Below, one piece after another: positions 35,419-44,300 of a stretch of 51,030 bases of DNA. Each line of letters starts with the position of its first letter. Within the stretch, counting starts at the first letter, position 1. Below the pieces are notes generated by a model. The model was given only the letters and a program-made list of their open reading frames with translations. It was not told the DNA's origin and did no database searches. The DNA comes from an uncultured Pseudomonadota bacterium (GTDB lineage Bacteria > Pseudomonadota > Alphaproteobacteria > Rs-D84), in the NCBI GenBank assembly GCA_949290785.1, contig CASETE010000009.1:1-51030 (forward strand), read 5' to 3'. A program made the translations under genes and the position numbers.

Positions 35419-36961
35419 TGTCGTATTCTTTTACATTTGTTTTTATTGACGCGTCTTGCAATCCTGCTTCGGTTCGCAGTTTGTGTTCACGCGCCCGCTG
35501 GACATGTTTGGTTTCCCAATTACCACCTGTTATCTGGGCGGTTTCTTCTTCCAGGGTTGATATGCCCAGACGCACCCGATAATCGGCCGCGCGGATTTCC
35601 TTTAATTGGTCTATTTGACCGCGTGGCGCACCTATCCATTCAACGTTTAGGTATGCCGCACGAATAAATGGGTCAGAAAAAAATCCGGGGGCTTCTAAAA
35701 GTCCCCGGGCAATTGCTTCTGTTATAACCATTTCATATATCGGCTGGCAAAATTGACCGGCTATCCATTTCCGGCGCATACTGAACGTCTTCCAGGCTTC
35801 CACTAGGGCGGCCTGCGCCGCGGAATATGATGCCGTAAAATGTTTTATCAGTATTTCAAATGGAATTTCTAACGCGACACCTATCTGGCGCAAAATCGCC
35901 TGCACAAATCCGTCAAAGGCTTGATTGGGTCTATTCGGGTTAGCGATTTCGATCCCTTCGTTTGGTTGCAGGTCTAAAATCGCGCCGGGCGACAATCTAT
36001 AATCTCCATTCTTTTGTGCCGTTTGTTCACTGCCGTCCAGTGGTGGCATTGGTTGCAAGCCTTCGTCACTTTCGCTTTTTACGAATATCGTAAACATACT
36101 TGAAATGACAGCCGCCATGATTTCGGCTTCTGTGTATCGGTCAAGCTGTTTTAGGCTTTCAATAACCGGTGCCAGGTATGGGATCCCGCGCGTCAATCCG
36201 GGACGGTCACGTTTGAAAATATGTAGCACCTGTCGGTGTCCGTCCGCATCAAATGCCGGAACGCGCACAGATGTCATATCGCAATCAACGTCCCCTGGGT
36301 GGGCATTCAATATGTGGTATGCAACAGGTGCGCCATCGCTGTCTATCTCTACGCCACTTATTATGTTGTCAGCGGAGTTCGCTAAACTGGACACCCGGTC
36401 TGCTTCTATAACCTGCAACGTTGTTGCCAGTATGTTACCAGGCCTTTCTTTGTATTTTCGTAAAACGAACACGTCCCCACTTGCCAGAGCAGACCGTAGG
36501 ATTAAATTCTGCAATTCTGTGAATGTTTGTGACCGGGTTATGTCACAGTCGTGACTGTTTGCCCACATTGTGAAAATCCGTTCGGCATCTGCTTCCCATT
36601 TTTCCATAGCTTCGTCTGTTTGCAGATACGGTTTTAATACCGCGCGGTCTATGTGTGACTGTGGACGCAGACCCGTTCCTATCACATTTGTGACCATGGT
36701 ATTTACTGCGCCGGTTGCCAATGGCGCGTTTCTTAATAAGTCGCGCGAACGTTCCCGTAATACCGGCAGGTCTGTCAGCGTGACTGAATCCGCAGACCCA
36801 GATGCCGCATTCCATTCTTTGGTTTGGCGGCGGTTGGTTCGTGCGCCAGTGAACCCACCCAGCATTGCCATGTGGGTTCGTGCCTGCCAGCGTTTCAAAC
36901 CAACGGTCGGGGCTACAAACGATATTGCTTTATCTATGATGTTTTGTTTCGGTATTCGCAT
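35402..36961 (-). CDS. Portal protein (lambda gpB family)
   Basis: 519 aa. LRERSRDLLRNAPLATGAVNTMVTNVIGTGLRPQ (in pieces RDLLRNAPLATGAV, NVIGTGLRPQ), then KRDRPGLTRGIPYLAPVIE and PFEILIKHFTASYSAAQAAL are the lambda-type portal signatures. It forms the 12-mer through which DNA enters and leaves the head. Confidence 0.94.
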   Translation of the reverse strand: MRIPKQNIIDKAISFVAPTVGLKRWQARTHMAMLGGFTGARTNRRQTKEWNAASGSADSVTLTDLPVLRERSRDLLRNAPLATGAVNTMVTNVIGTGLRPQSHIDRAVLKPYLQTDEAMEKWEADAERIFTMWANSHDCDITRSQTFTELQNLILRSALASGDVFVLRKYKERPGNILATTLQVIEADRVSSLANSADNIISGVEIDSDGAPVAYHILNAHPGDVDCDMTSVRVPAFDADGHRQVLHIFKRDRPGLTRGIPYLAPVIESLKQLDRYTEAEIMAAVISSMFTIFVKSESDEGLQPMPPLDGSEQTAQKNGDYRLSPGAILDLQPNEGIEIANPNRPNQAFDGFVQAILRQIGVALEIPFEILIKHFTASYSAAQAALVEAWKTFSMRRKWIAGQFCQPIYEMVITEAIARGLLEAPGFFSDPFIRAAYLNVEWIGAPRGQIDQLKEIRAADYRVRLGISTLEEETAQITGGNWETKHVQRAREHKLRTEAGLQDASIKTNVKEYDNDDET

Positions 36962-36970
36962 TTGTTTTTC

Positions 36971-37180
36971 CTATCGTGGAACAACACCGCGGACGCGTAT
37001 GCCGCCGCGGCGTTGTGTATCTAGTTTTTGACGCAGATACTCTTCACGCTTTTGTAACATATCCAGGTTGGTTTTCTTGACCCGCTGTCCGTTATATGAC
37101 GCTTCTTCGGCACCGCACAGCAGGTCAGTTATGGCCTTTTGGACTTCTATAAGCTGTTCTTCGTATGTTTTGATTTTCAT
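36971..37180 (-). CDS. Head-tail connector (lambda gpW-like)
   Basis: 69 aa. Two helices, TYEEQLIEVQKAITDLL and NLDMLQKREEYLRQKLD, with a short SYNGQRVKKT turn between, as in gpW. It lies between terminase and portal, as in lambda, and overlaps the terminase gene by 4 bases. Confidence 0.82.
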   Translation of the reverse strand: MKIKTYEEQLIEVQKAITDLLCGAEEASYNGQRVKKTNLDMLQKREEYLRQKLDTQRRGGIRVRGVVPR

Positions 37181-39051
37181 CGTATCCCCCGGCTTCTAAC
37201 ACCGCGCACTCTATGAGCTGCGGGCTTGTTTGTTGTTTGGTGGATTGTCGGTTTCTGTTGGGCTTTTTGTCCTATTTCGGCCAACTTATCAGCGTTATGG
37301 TCTACGTTCAGTCTGTAATTGCGAACCAACCCACGCAACGCCGCGTATGCGTATACCCGGCAATCCAGACCTTCGGTGCGAACACCATCTTTGCGTGGTG
37401 TCCATTCCCTTATCAAACGCCCCTTGCTGAACTTTTTCCGCACAATTTCGTTCGTTATTTGCTCATACCACTCTTTTTCGCGGTCGATTGGAAAGTGCCA
37501 AACGCCCGGGCCACTGGAATCAGTCAAATGCAAGCGCCGCATCAATATGTCTTTGGCATCATTGACTCCTATCACGTAGACCGGTTTCTTTGTGTGGAAT
37601 GATTTACTGGCACTGGCGGGCCAAATGGGTTTCCCAGCAACACCACTACCTTTTATTGCCCACACGCCATTTAATCTGCGGGCGAAGCAATAATTTATTA
37701 CGTGGTCAGTGTAATGCCCGCCGCTGTCGATGCAGGTCGCGGTCACATGCATATCCGGCACGTCTTTGCTGTGCGGGTATGTTCGGGACAATATTTCGTC
37801 CAGCTGTCCCCATAATTCCGGGGTGCTGGGATCGCCATATATAATCCTATAATCTATCGACCAGCTTTCTTCGCCACGTCCCCATCCTACGATTTCCAAT
37901 TCCAGACGGTTATCTTGCACGTCGACTCCGCATGTCAGCACCACCACTCCTGGTGGCAGATTGATTGGGAACTTTTCGGCGCGAACCATTAAATGTGTAG
38001 GGTCGATTTGTTCCCCGGCTTGGTCTTCCCAGGTTTCTGCCATCTTGGTGTTTGTCCACACCTGCAGGCGACTGGGGTCATCTTTGCTGTCTAAAAATTC
38101 ACGCGCGATGTCAGTCCAACTAGCCCAACCGTGTGGACTGTATAGGGATGACAAATGAAAACTTACCACGCCGTTATTCTTTGGTGCGGTTGCAATCCAT
38201 TTTCCTTTTCGCAGAATTTCACCTTTTTCATAGTCATGCCATAATGCCGCGCATTTTTCGCACTGATACTGTGCTTCGGTCAAATTCTTTGAATCAAAAA
38301 CTACGCCTTTCCAACGCAGAATTTGAAAATGTCCGCAATGGGGACACGGAACATAGTAGTATCGCTGGTCGCCTTCGTTGAACGCTTGTTCTATTCGGCT
38401 GGCATCCTTTATCGTTGGGGTGGAAACCATGAATATTTTGCGGTTGTTGAACGTGGCGGTTCGTTGCACCGCCAAATCCACTGGGTCGCCTTCGCTTCCT
38501 GCTTCGTCCGGGAATGCGTCCACTTCGTCCAGGAATAAATAGCGCACCGGCATGCTACGCAATCCTATTGCGGAATTTGCCCCGGTCAGCACCAGGATGC
38601 CCCCTGGGAACTCTTTCATTAAAATGGTGTTGCCAGAGTCGCGCGACCTGTTGCTTTTGACGCGTTCTTGTAATGCGGGACAGTTTTCAATCGCTGGGTC
38701 AATTCGCATTTTTGATGTGCGTTTGGCGGTTTCTGTCGTTGGATTTACAATAAGCATTGGTGCTGGCGCACTGCATATATTGTATCCCATCCAGTTGTTA
38801 CCGCATTCTGTCCCCCCGATCTGCGCTCCCTTCATAAATACTACTTTTGTGCATGGGTGGGTGGGGGACAGACAGTCCATGATTTCACGCAGATATGGCG
38901 TGCGATCTGTGTCCCATTTGCCTGGTTCGCTACTTGATATGCTGGACAGGAATCGGTGTGTGTCAGCCCATTCGCTTACCGTCAAGACCGGGTCTGGTTC
39001 CAACGCGTCAATCAATACGCAGGTCGTCAAACTTTCGCTATTTATTTCCAC
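37177..39051 (-). CDS. Terminase large subunit (lambda gpA family)
   Basis: 624 aa. Walker A-like FMKGAQIGGTE (about 69-79), Walker B YLFLDEVDAFP (about 170-180), CPHCGHFQ zinc site (about 236-243), and the nuclease part from about 370 (VLTCGVDVQDNRLE, CIDSGGHYTDHVI). It pumps and cuts concatemeric DNA. The lambda type suggests cos cutting. It overlaps the small subunit by 14 bases. Confidence 0.94.
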   Translation of the reverse strand: MEINSESLTTCVLIDALEPDPVLTVSEWADTHRFLSSISSSEPGKWDTDRTPYLREIMDCLSPTHPCTKVVFMKGAQIGGTECGNNWMGYNICSAPAPMLIVNPTTETAKRTSKMRIDPAIENCPALQERVKSNRSRDSGNTILMKEFPGGILVLTGANSAIGLRSMPVRYLFLDEVDAFPDEAGSEGDPVDLAVQRTATFNNRKIFMVSTPTIKDASRIEQAFNEGDQRYYYVPCPHCGHFQILRWKGVVFDSKNLTEAQYQCEKCAALWHDYEKGEILRKGKWIATAPKNNGVVSFHLSSLYSPHGWASWTDIAREFLDSKDDPSRLQVWTNTKMAETWEDQAGEQIDPTHLMVRAEKFPINLPPGVVVLTCGVDVQDNRLELEIVGWGRGEESWSIDYRIIYGDPSTPELWGQLDEILSRTYPHSKDVPDMHVTATCIDSGGHYTDHVINYCFARRLNGVWAIKGSGVAGKPIWPASASKSFHTKKPVYVIGVNDAKDILMRRLHLTDSSGPGVWHFPIDREKEWYEQITNEIVRKKFSKGRLIREWTPRKDGVRTEGLDCRVYAYAALRGLVRNYRLNVDHNADKLAEIGQKAQQKPTIHQTTNKPAAHRVRGVRSRGIR

Positions 39052-39511
39052 GGAGACAACTCGTTAAAAGTTCCAAAAAGTCGTTAAATTCTTTATTCAG
39101 AATCCGTTCTATTTCAGCGATGTCTGTTTTCCCAATAACTTGTGGTGCAATCCTGCGCGGTGCGCCGCGCCATTTATCGCGTGCGGCACGTGCGGCATTG
39201 AACACGTCAGTTTCCATTTCCGCGCGGGGCATCAACTTGCCGGACTTTTCTTCGTATTCCAGCTTTTTTAGCAGAATTTCTAAAGTTTCTTTTTTCTGCC
39301 GGTTGGACTGCGATATGCTGCTTGCACTGTCCGCATTAGAATATGCGCGGGGTCTATATTCGTGTTTAGTATTTTCTTCCCACTGTTTGTCTGCAATTTC
39401 AGGGTCAATCATACCGTTGGTGGTTGTTATCCGACCGCTTGCGATCGCATTTCGCACGGCCTTGTCGTCAACGCCACGATGCTTTGCATATTCTCTTCTT
39501 GACAGCAACAT
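39038..39511 (-). CDS. Terminase small subunit (Nu1-like)
   Basis: 157 aa. N-terminal winged-helix LSRREYAKHRGVDDKAVRNAI (key AKHRGV and KAVRNAI) with a wing TTTNGMIDPEIADKQW, then a long helix, and a C-terminal helix that binds the large subunit. It should recognise the packaging site. Confidence 0.85.
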   Translation of the reverse strand: MLLSRREYAKHRGVDDKAVRNAIASGRITTTNGMIDPEIADKQWEENTKHEYRPRAYSNADSASSISQSNRQKKETLEILLKKLEYEEKSGKLMPRAEMETDVFNAARAARDKWRGAPRRIAPQVIGKTDIAEIERILNKEFNDFLELLTSCLRGNK

Positions 39512-39526
39512 AATTTATTCATCTTG

Positions 39527-40852
39527 TTATGCTCTCTCTTTTGCCGTATCTGCAAAGGTTTTTCCGGTTGATTTATGTATGGCTTGCTGGCCGGTGAATT
39601 GTTCCCACCTGCGAACAATGACATCTACGTATTTTTCGTCTAATTCCATCATTCGGCATCGGCGACCTGTCTTTTCGGCCGCAATCAGCGTTGAACCAGA
39701 ACCGCCGAATAAATCCAGAACGATATCGGTCACGCGACTGGAATTATTTATCGCGCGTTCAATCAGTGCGACTGGTTTCATTGTTGGGTGCAGATCGCAT
39801 TTTTGCGGTCTATCAAAATTCCAAACGTCGGTTTGACTACGACCCCCATACCAGGGTATTTCGCCTTTGGTGTCTTTACGACCGACCAGAATTTCTTCGT
39901 GTTGTTCTTTATACGGTGGCTCGTCCCGTTCCAGTTCCCCAAACAGAATCCATTCGTTTTGGTGCTGGTATCGCGACCGGGTCAAAGAAAAGTTATTCTT
40001 TACCCATACGATATATGTTTCCCAGCGTCCACCAGCGTTTTTGAACGCATTGTATAAGGTATGAATTTCCGAACTGCTCATGCAAATATAACAAGAGCCT
40101 TTTGTGAACTCTAAAATATTGTTAATCGCTGCTGATAAAAAGTCATAAAAACCGTCTCCTAAATTATCATTTTTGATTGCTCTGTTACGTTTTTCTGCTC
40201 TGTCTTTTACGCTACCTTCGTATGCAACATTGTATGGCGGGTCAGTGAACGTCATTGTGGCCTTTTCGCCATCCATCAGCTCTTCAACGCTTTCACGGTT
40301 TAGTGCGTCCCCGCACATAAGCGTATGCTCTCCCAATACCCACACGTCGCCTTGCTGTGAGACTATGGCGGTCGGCTCTTCGTCTGGGACATCGTCTTCT
40401 ATGTCAGCCATGGCGATTTCGCTTTCAAATTCAGCGCGGAACTGTTCCAGTTCTTTGTTGCTGAATCCCAAAACCGACAGGTCAAAATTTTCATCGTGCA
40501 ACTGTTGCAACACGTCGTGCAGTTTTTCGTCATCCCAACCTGCGTTTTCTGTTATCCGGTTATCCGCGACCAACAATCCCAGCTTTTCTTTTTTTGACAA
40601 GTGGCACAGCCGCGCAACTGGAACTTGTGTGTAACCCAGTTCTTTGCCTGCCAGCATGCGACCATGCCCCGCGATTATTTCATAGTTTTCGTCCACCAGC
40701 ACCGGGTTGACCCACCCGAATTTCATCATTGAATTGACGATTTGTTGAATTTGATCTCGGCTGTGGGTGCGCGGGTTCTTTTCAAATGGCTTTATCTTAT
40801 CGATATCCACGTATTCAATCGCCAGTTGTAAATCTTTGAAATCAATATTCAT
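39527..40852 (-). CDS. ParB-domain/DNA methyltransferase fusion
   Basis: 441 aa. The N-terminal ParB-like nuclease domain is about 18-95 (KNPRTHSRDQI, then IIAGHGRMLAGKELG), the methylase is about 165-430 with DPPYNVAYEGS (catalytic motif) and later LDLFGGSGSTLIAAEKTGR (SAM binding). The order catalytic-before-SAM is the beta class. Such fusions are common next to phage terminases and could mark DNA for packaging. The start at 40852 has AAAGGC; the longer frame to 40906 has no site. Confidence 0.92.
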   Translation of the reverse strand: MNIDFKDLQLAIEYVDIDKIKPFEKNPRTHSRDQIQQIVNSMMKFGWVNPVLVDENYEIIAGHGRMLAGKELGYTQVPVARLCHLSKKEKLGLLVADNRITENAGWDDEKLHDVLQQLHDENFDLSVLGFSNKELEQFRAEFESEIAMADIEDDVPDEEPTAIVSQQGDVWVLGEHTLMCGDALNRESVEELMDGEKATMTFTDPPYNVAYEGSVKDRAEKRNRAIKNDNLGDGFYDFLSAAINNILEFTKGSCYICMSSSEIHTLYNAFKNAGGRWETYIVWVKNNFSLTRSRYQHQNEWILFGELERDEPPYKEQHEEILVGRKDTKGEIPWYGGRSQTDVWNFDRPQKCDLHPTMKPVALIERAINNSSRVTDIVLDLFGGSGSTLIAAEKTGRRCRMMELDEKYVDVIVRRWEQFTGQQAIHKSTGKTFADTAKERA

Positions 40853-40869
40853 ACTGTTTGCCTTTTTGT

Positions 40870-41015
40870 CTGGGTGCGGACACCTGGTAGCACTATGTGT
40901 CCGCATTGTGTAATTGGTGCAAATTCGTTGTTTCGTGTCTGTTTGGTTCCCGAGGTGCGGACTGCGGACACATTTTTTTGTCTGTCGCTAGGCAAGCGTC
41001 TTGCTCGCCTTTACC
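40870..41015. promoter_or_regulatory. Repeat-rich gap: candidate packaging (cos/pac) or late control site
   Basis: The 9-mer TGCGGACAC occurs at 40875-40883 (plus), 40897-40905 (minus, making a 9-bp hairpin) and 40963-40971 (plus), with a partial copy at 40955. A second inverted repeat GCAAG/CTTGC is at 40993-41005. No gene fits in the 205-base gap. Its place just upstream of the terminase genes is where a TerS-binding site is expected. Confidence 0.5.
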
Positions 41016-41023
41016 CGCAATTG

Positions 41024-41055
41024 AAAAAAATCCCGACAGAACCTATTTTTTCGGG
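41024..41055 (-). terminator. Terminator before the terminase operon
   Basis: On the minus strand CCCGA (41055 end), a 14-base loop, TCGGG and seven T (41030-41024). It ends the transcript of the gene at 41058, so the terminase operon needs its own promoter. Confidence 0.6.
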
Positions 41056-41057
41056 GC

Positions 41058-41606
41058 TTATAATTGTTGGAGGTTTTGTTGAAAAAGTATCGGAACTTGC
41101 TTTTCGGCTACTGCTTCGCCAATTTCAAGCATGGACAGGCGTTTCGGCATATATGCCAGCGGTTTTAGGTAATATAAAATGCGTATAGCACCGTTCGTTT
41201 TTCTGGCGATTGCCTGTTCTCCGGATCGCAGGTTGACCACAAACGACCCCGCCGGGCGGCTCTTGCGCCCCGCTTTTAATTCGTGCAGGTCACCGTATTG
41301 TGGCACGGCTAGACGACCGCTTTGCGCCGTCTGTTTGCCGCCGGTCTGTTGCAGGGTTGCGAACGCCGCCATCGTGTAGATTTCCGTCTGCATGTTTTGT
41401 TTAGTGGCGGGGCGTATTTTTATCGATTTTTCAAAATTAGGTTTTCTTAAAACGAACGTTTCACGCAAATGTTTTTTTATTTCACTTTGTGCGCTTTGTG
41501 CGGTTTGCGTTAGGGTCTTTGCGGCAACAAACCGAATGTCTTTTTCGCATAAGGTCAAAATGTGCGCGGCATCCGGGCCTGTAAAATTCAGATGTATAAC
41601 GGCCAT
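41058..41606 (-). CDS. Putative minor tail protein Z-like
   Basis: 182 aa. The arrangement, a helix AAKTLTQTAQSAQSEIKKHLRETFVLRK, then a basic beta part with RKTNGAIRILYYLKP, and an end VPILFQQNLQQL, is similar to lambda-group gpZ-like tail proteins (AIN...SA...SAR, then IP...F..N). In this family the genes lie among tail genes; here it is before the terminase, which is unusual. Similarity is weak by eye. Confidence 0.45.
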   Translation of the reverse strand: MAVIHLNFTGPDAAHILTLCEKDIRFVAAKTLTQTAQSAQSEIKKHLRETFVLRKPNFEKSIKIRPATKQNMQTEIYTMAAFATLQQTGGKQTAQSGRLAVPQYGDLHELKAGRKSRPAGSFVVNLRSGEQAIARKTNGAIRILYYLKPLAYMPKRLSMLEIGEAVAEKQVPILFQQNLQQL

Positions 41607-41617
41607 TCAAAAATAAA

Positions 41618-41640
41618 AGACCGCTTTGTCAGCGGCCTTA
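41618..41640 (-). terminator. Weak terminator after the HTH gene
   Basis: CCGCT, 5-base loop, AGCGG, then TCTTTTATTTTT on the minus strand. The rest of the 160-base gap up to 41767 is AT-rich with a short palindrome AACACTTTTGTGTT (41710-41723). Confidence 0.5.
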
Positions 41641-41767
41641 AATGTCTTTGTTTCTCTATTATGCCATGAATTAAAACATATTTTGCAAAAAGTGTAAAGT
41701 GGTTATTTTTTAACACTTTTGTGTTTTGCTTTATGTGAATGCATCGCATTATATCCGTATTCAAAAT

Positions 41768-42187
41768 TTAAGATTTTTTTTGATAAAAAGTATTTAACGC
41801 GTGCGCTAAATCGGCCAGTGCTTTTTTGTGTCTGGTTGCTGTTGCCTGGCGTGTCAATCCAACGCGGCGGCCGATCCTTGTCCAACCCATTTCGCAGGCT
41901 CTCAACCATAAAATCTTCTTGTCTTTGTCGCTATCTATTAAAGTAAACCAGCGCAACATAATTTCTTCCCACTGACTTACCTGTTCATTTGTTGGCTGAA
42001 AGCGCGGCGCGGGTTTGTCTTCGTCCAGGGCATCCCACAACAATTCATGCCATTCGCGGATAATATTCCACTTTTGACCAGCTACCTCTTTCCGGTATAC
42101 CGGCGGCAAGGCGCGTTCTGTTTTGGCGGCAATGTTGAACCATTCTTCAACCAGGTCAGCCGTCCATTCTATCTGTGTTAAATTCAT
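41768..42187 (-). CDS. Phage HTH protein (DUF6362-like)
   Basis: 139 aa. N-terminal ADLVEEWFNIAAKTERALPPV and C-terminal WLRACEMGWTRIGRRVGLTRQATATRHKKAL (key WTRIGRRVGLTRQA), which is a sigma-like helix-turn-helix. Such proteins lie before terminase genes in many alphaproteobacterial prophages and may switch on late genes. The ATG at 42187 has AAAGGGG; a longer frame exists to 42265. Confidence 0.7.
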   Translation of the reverse strand: MNLTQIEWTADLVEEWFNIAAKTERALPPVYRKEVAGQKWNIIREWHELLWDALDEDKPAPRFQPTNEQVSQWEEIMLRWFTLIDSDKDKKILWLRACEMGWTRIGRRVGLTRQATATRHKKALADLAHALNTFYQKKS

Positions 42188-42738
42188 AATTTGCCCCTTT
42201 GGTTTTGTTGATAGAAAATGTTTTCTTGCTCTATCCAGTCCAGCACTTGCCCAAGCGATAACCATTGACCGCTACGCTTTTTGATAAGCGTCTTTTGTGC
42301 GCGGTCTATTACTGATTGTGGATATACTTGTAGGAAATTTTCTAGTTTCGGCATCAATGCACACAGACCGTCTATTGAAAACTTTTCCGAAATCAGAAAG
42401 TTATCAACAGGCTTTTCAACAGGTTCGGCGGCACTGCTACTTTCACTTACTTTTACATTATTATGTTTATTTATTATGTTTACTTTGCCGCTTTCTTCTA
42501 TTACATCCGATTTCGTATGTTTGTTTGCCCAGCGCATCAAACCGTTTTGTTGCATGCGTTCGCACTTAGCACGGTATTTTTCCGCCATTTCATCTAATTC
42601 TTGTTTTATATATCGCCATACCCCAGAATCTTGGTTGCGGTTCGGGTAGTCCAATATGCACATAAATAAATCGGCTTTGTCTTTGTCAGGCAGTGGTTCC
42701 ACCAGCGCACGCCATGCAGGGTCTATTAAAATTCTCAT
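42184..42738 (-). CDS. Phage DNA-replication-type protein (DUF6291-like)
   Basis: 184 aa. The N-half (ALVEPLPDKDKADLFMCILDYPN, then KQELDEMAEKYRAKCERMQQNG) has the pattern of phage DUF6291 proteins. A variable Ser/Asn linker follows, and the C-half is helical (SGQWLSLGQVLDWIEQENIF). The DnaD/primosome-like arrangement suggests a part in replication. It overlaps the next gene by 4 bases. Confidence 0.5.
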   Translation of the reverse strand: MRILIDPAWRALVEPLPDKDKADLFMCILDYPNRNQDSGVWRYIKQELDEMAEKYRAKCERMQQNGLMRWANKHTKSDVIEESGKVNIINKHNNVKVSESSSAAEPVEKPVDNFLISEKFSIDGLCALMPKLENFLQVYPQSVIDRAQKTLIKKRSGQWLSLGQVLDWIEQENIFYQQNQRGKL

Positions 42739-42747
42739 CTTGTCCCC

Positions 42748-43173
42748 CTAATCAAAAAGCGAGGGTTGGCGTGCATTCTGTCGCCATTCCACTTTGTATT
42801 GAACGCAATTTGTTATTTCGTCTATGTATACTTTCTCTGTGCTGACCCGACTGACCTTGCCATTGAATACAAAGACCTGTTTTGGCATTTGCCGCTGTCC
42901 CGCCAGGAATTCCAGTCCGGCATTCGTCAAAATCCATTCGTTGTTTAGTTTGCCTTCGGCATCTCTGGCTCTGATCGCCAATCCAAAATATTGCGTTTTC
43001 TGGAAATTTGTGAACTGGCTGTTGGTCAGATTCAGCTTGTCCAATCTGGAACGGCCGCCAGCGTTATGCAATCGCCACAGCCCATGTATTATCGTTTGAT
43101 TCAGTCCGTGTGGGGTTTCTATTATTCGGCGACCGCATGTCGGGCAAACGAAAACCTTTCTATCTTTTGCCAT
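42748..43173 (-). CDS. Zinc-ribbon hypothetical phage protein
   Basis: 141 aa. One CPTCGRR knuckle at 10-16 without an obvious second pair; a winged-helix-like middle (LDKLNLTNSQFTNFQKTQYFGLA then WILTNAGLEFLAG), and a beta C-terminus. Could be a DNA-binding regulator. No family recognised. Confidence 0.6.
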   Translation of the reverse strand: MAKDRKVFVCPTCGRRIIETPHGLNQTIIHGLWRLHNAGGRSRLDKLNLTNSQFTNFQKTQYFGLAIRARDAEGKLNNEWILTNAGLEFLAGQRQMPKQVFVFNGKVSRVSTEKVYIDEITNCVQYKVEWRQNARQPSLFD

Positions 43174-43175
43174 TG

Positions 43176-43409
43176 TTACCCCCTTTGGCTGGTTGGGGTT
43201 ATCCGTTCCCCGGATCCGCGAAATGTGCGATTGCGTTCATAGTCTTCGACTGCTTCGCGCGTGTAAATGACCCGTGAGCCAATTTTTATGTATACAGGCC
43301 CGGTTCCCAGCGTTCGCCATTTTTGTAGGGTGTTTATTTTTATTCCCCAGTATGCGGCCAACTCTTTTTCGGACAGCCTTGAACGGTTATTCCATATCGT
43401 TTCGTGCAT
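43176..43409 (-). CDS. Small MerR/AlpA-like DNA-binding protein
   Basis: 77 aa. RLSEKELAAYWGIKINTLQKWRTLGTGPVYIKIGSRVIYTREAVEDYE (key LSEKELAAYWG and WRTLGTGP) is a helix-turn-helix of the excisionase/AlpA kind. It could control early genes or excision. The following 155 bases (43410-43565) contain no convincing gene. Confidence 0.7.
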   Translation of the reverse strand: MHETIWNNRSRLSEKELAAYWGIKINTLQKWRTLGTGPVYIKIGSRVIYTREAVEDYERNRTFRGSGERITPTSQRG

Positions 43410-43565
43410 AGAAAACTCTCTTTTTTGTCGGTTTAACTATGTTTGAAATCTATCCGTGAATATTGTGATTGTCGGCGCGGACATAACCATATCCAGCGCA
43501 CGCTGTGTATCGTCCAGATTGCCACCTATATCGTAGCTGGTGTGATGACAATCATACCGGTGGTC

Positions 43566-44186
43566 TTACCCATTATTAAATCTGTAATAGCCGCGTCCGT
43601 CCGATTTTATCGCTGTGCGCCAGTTTTTGTGTCGGCCGAACAGGTTTTGGATTTTCCAGCTTTCCGACCCCGCAATCTTCATCAGCTCTTTGCCGTGAAC
43701 CCAGGGGTTGTCACTTTGGGATTTTTCGTGCAGGTATTTTATGATTAAAGCCTGTTTGTTACCCATATGCAAAGTTTCACCGTGCAGTATAAATTCACGG
43801 TAATCCGGGGACAGCAGAATAAAATCATCGTTGTGGTCTTTTTCGTATTGCTCAACATCGGCCGTCAGTATTATTAAATCCGAAAATATTATTTGTAGTT
43901 CTTTATTAAAAATCGCCGCGTTTCTAAATCGTGATACTAAAATGGGGGTCTGGGGGGTGCAAAACGCACGGTGTATGTCGGTTGGGTATAAGGGACATTT
44001 TTTCAAGGCATTTACGGCATCGCATGATAAAAGCGGCAGCAAGGCCGCTTCTAGTGCAATGGGTCTGACGTATACATTTATGTCGCTATTTTCGGTTATA
44101 TATTGCATGTCGAACATTGTGCATTCCCAACGGCACATCAATTCTTCGATGCTTAAATATGTTTTATGTAACTTTATTCGTGTCAT
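43566..44186 (-). CDS. Putative phage regulator
   Basis: 206 aa. N-terminal YLSIEELMCRWECTMFDMQYIT (key SIEELMCRW) is like the start of phage HTH proteins; the C-terminal part MGNKQALIIKYLHEKSQSDNPWVHGKEL (key IIKYLHEK and VHGKEL) and GRGYYRFN is winged-helix-like. It is the first gene of its operon and is preceded by a terminator-like hairpin and repeats, as a regulated gene would be. A true function cannot be given. It may act as lysogeny regulator in place of CI. Confidence 0.5.
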   Translation of the reverse strand: MTRIKLHKTYLSIEELMCRWECTMFDMQYITENSDINVYVRPIALEAALLPLLSCDAVNALKKCPLYPTDIHRAFCTPQTPILVSRFRNAAIFNKELQIIFSDLIILTADVEQYEKDHNDDFILLSPDYREFILHGETLHMGNKQALIIKYLHEKSQSDNPWVHGKELMKIAGSESWKIQNLFGRHKNWRTAIKSDGRGYYRFNNG

Positions 44187-44204
44187 TTGTCGGCCTGCTA
44201 AAAA

Positions 44205-44242
44205 AAGGAAAGGGGTTCAGCGTATGCTGAACTCCTTTCCTT
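44205..44242 (-). terminator. 17-bp hairpin, terminator-like, in the leader of 43566-44186
   Basis: Arms AAGGAAAGGGGTTCAGC (44205-44221) and its complement (44226-44242), loop GTAT, one G-T pair. On the minus strand seven T follow (with the arm's own Ts), only 18 bases before the ATG at 44186. It would stop or attenuate transcription entering the gene. Confidence 0.75.
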
Positions 44243-44270
44243 CCTATGTCGCTATTTTATCGCATATATT

Positions 44271-44300
44271 CCTAGTGTAAATCTGAATCTACTCCTAGTG
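44271..44300. promoter_or_regulatory. Direct repeats CCTAGTG, probable operator
   Basis: TTCCTAGTGTAAA and CTCCTAGTGCAAA with CCTAGTG at 44271-44277 and 44294-44300, 23 bases apart, so on about the same face of the helix. They lie between the hairpin and the next early gene, in a 154-base gap. A repressor or activator site is likely. Confidence 0.5.

Noticed and set aside
43176..43409. Toxin-antitoxin pair with the neighbour
   Set aside because: The protein is a normal AlpA/MerR-type DNA-binder and no toxin-like partner is seen.
43410..43565. Small gene between two phage genes
   Set aside because: Only short frames with early stops on the minus strand; the plus-strand frame overlaps a better gene.
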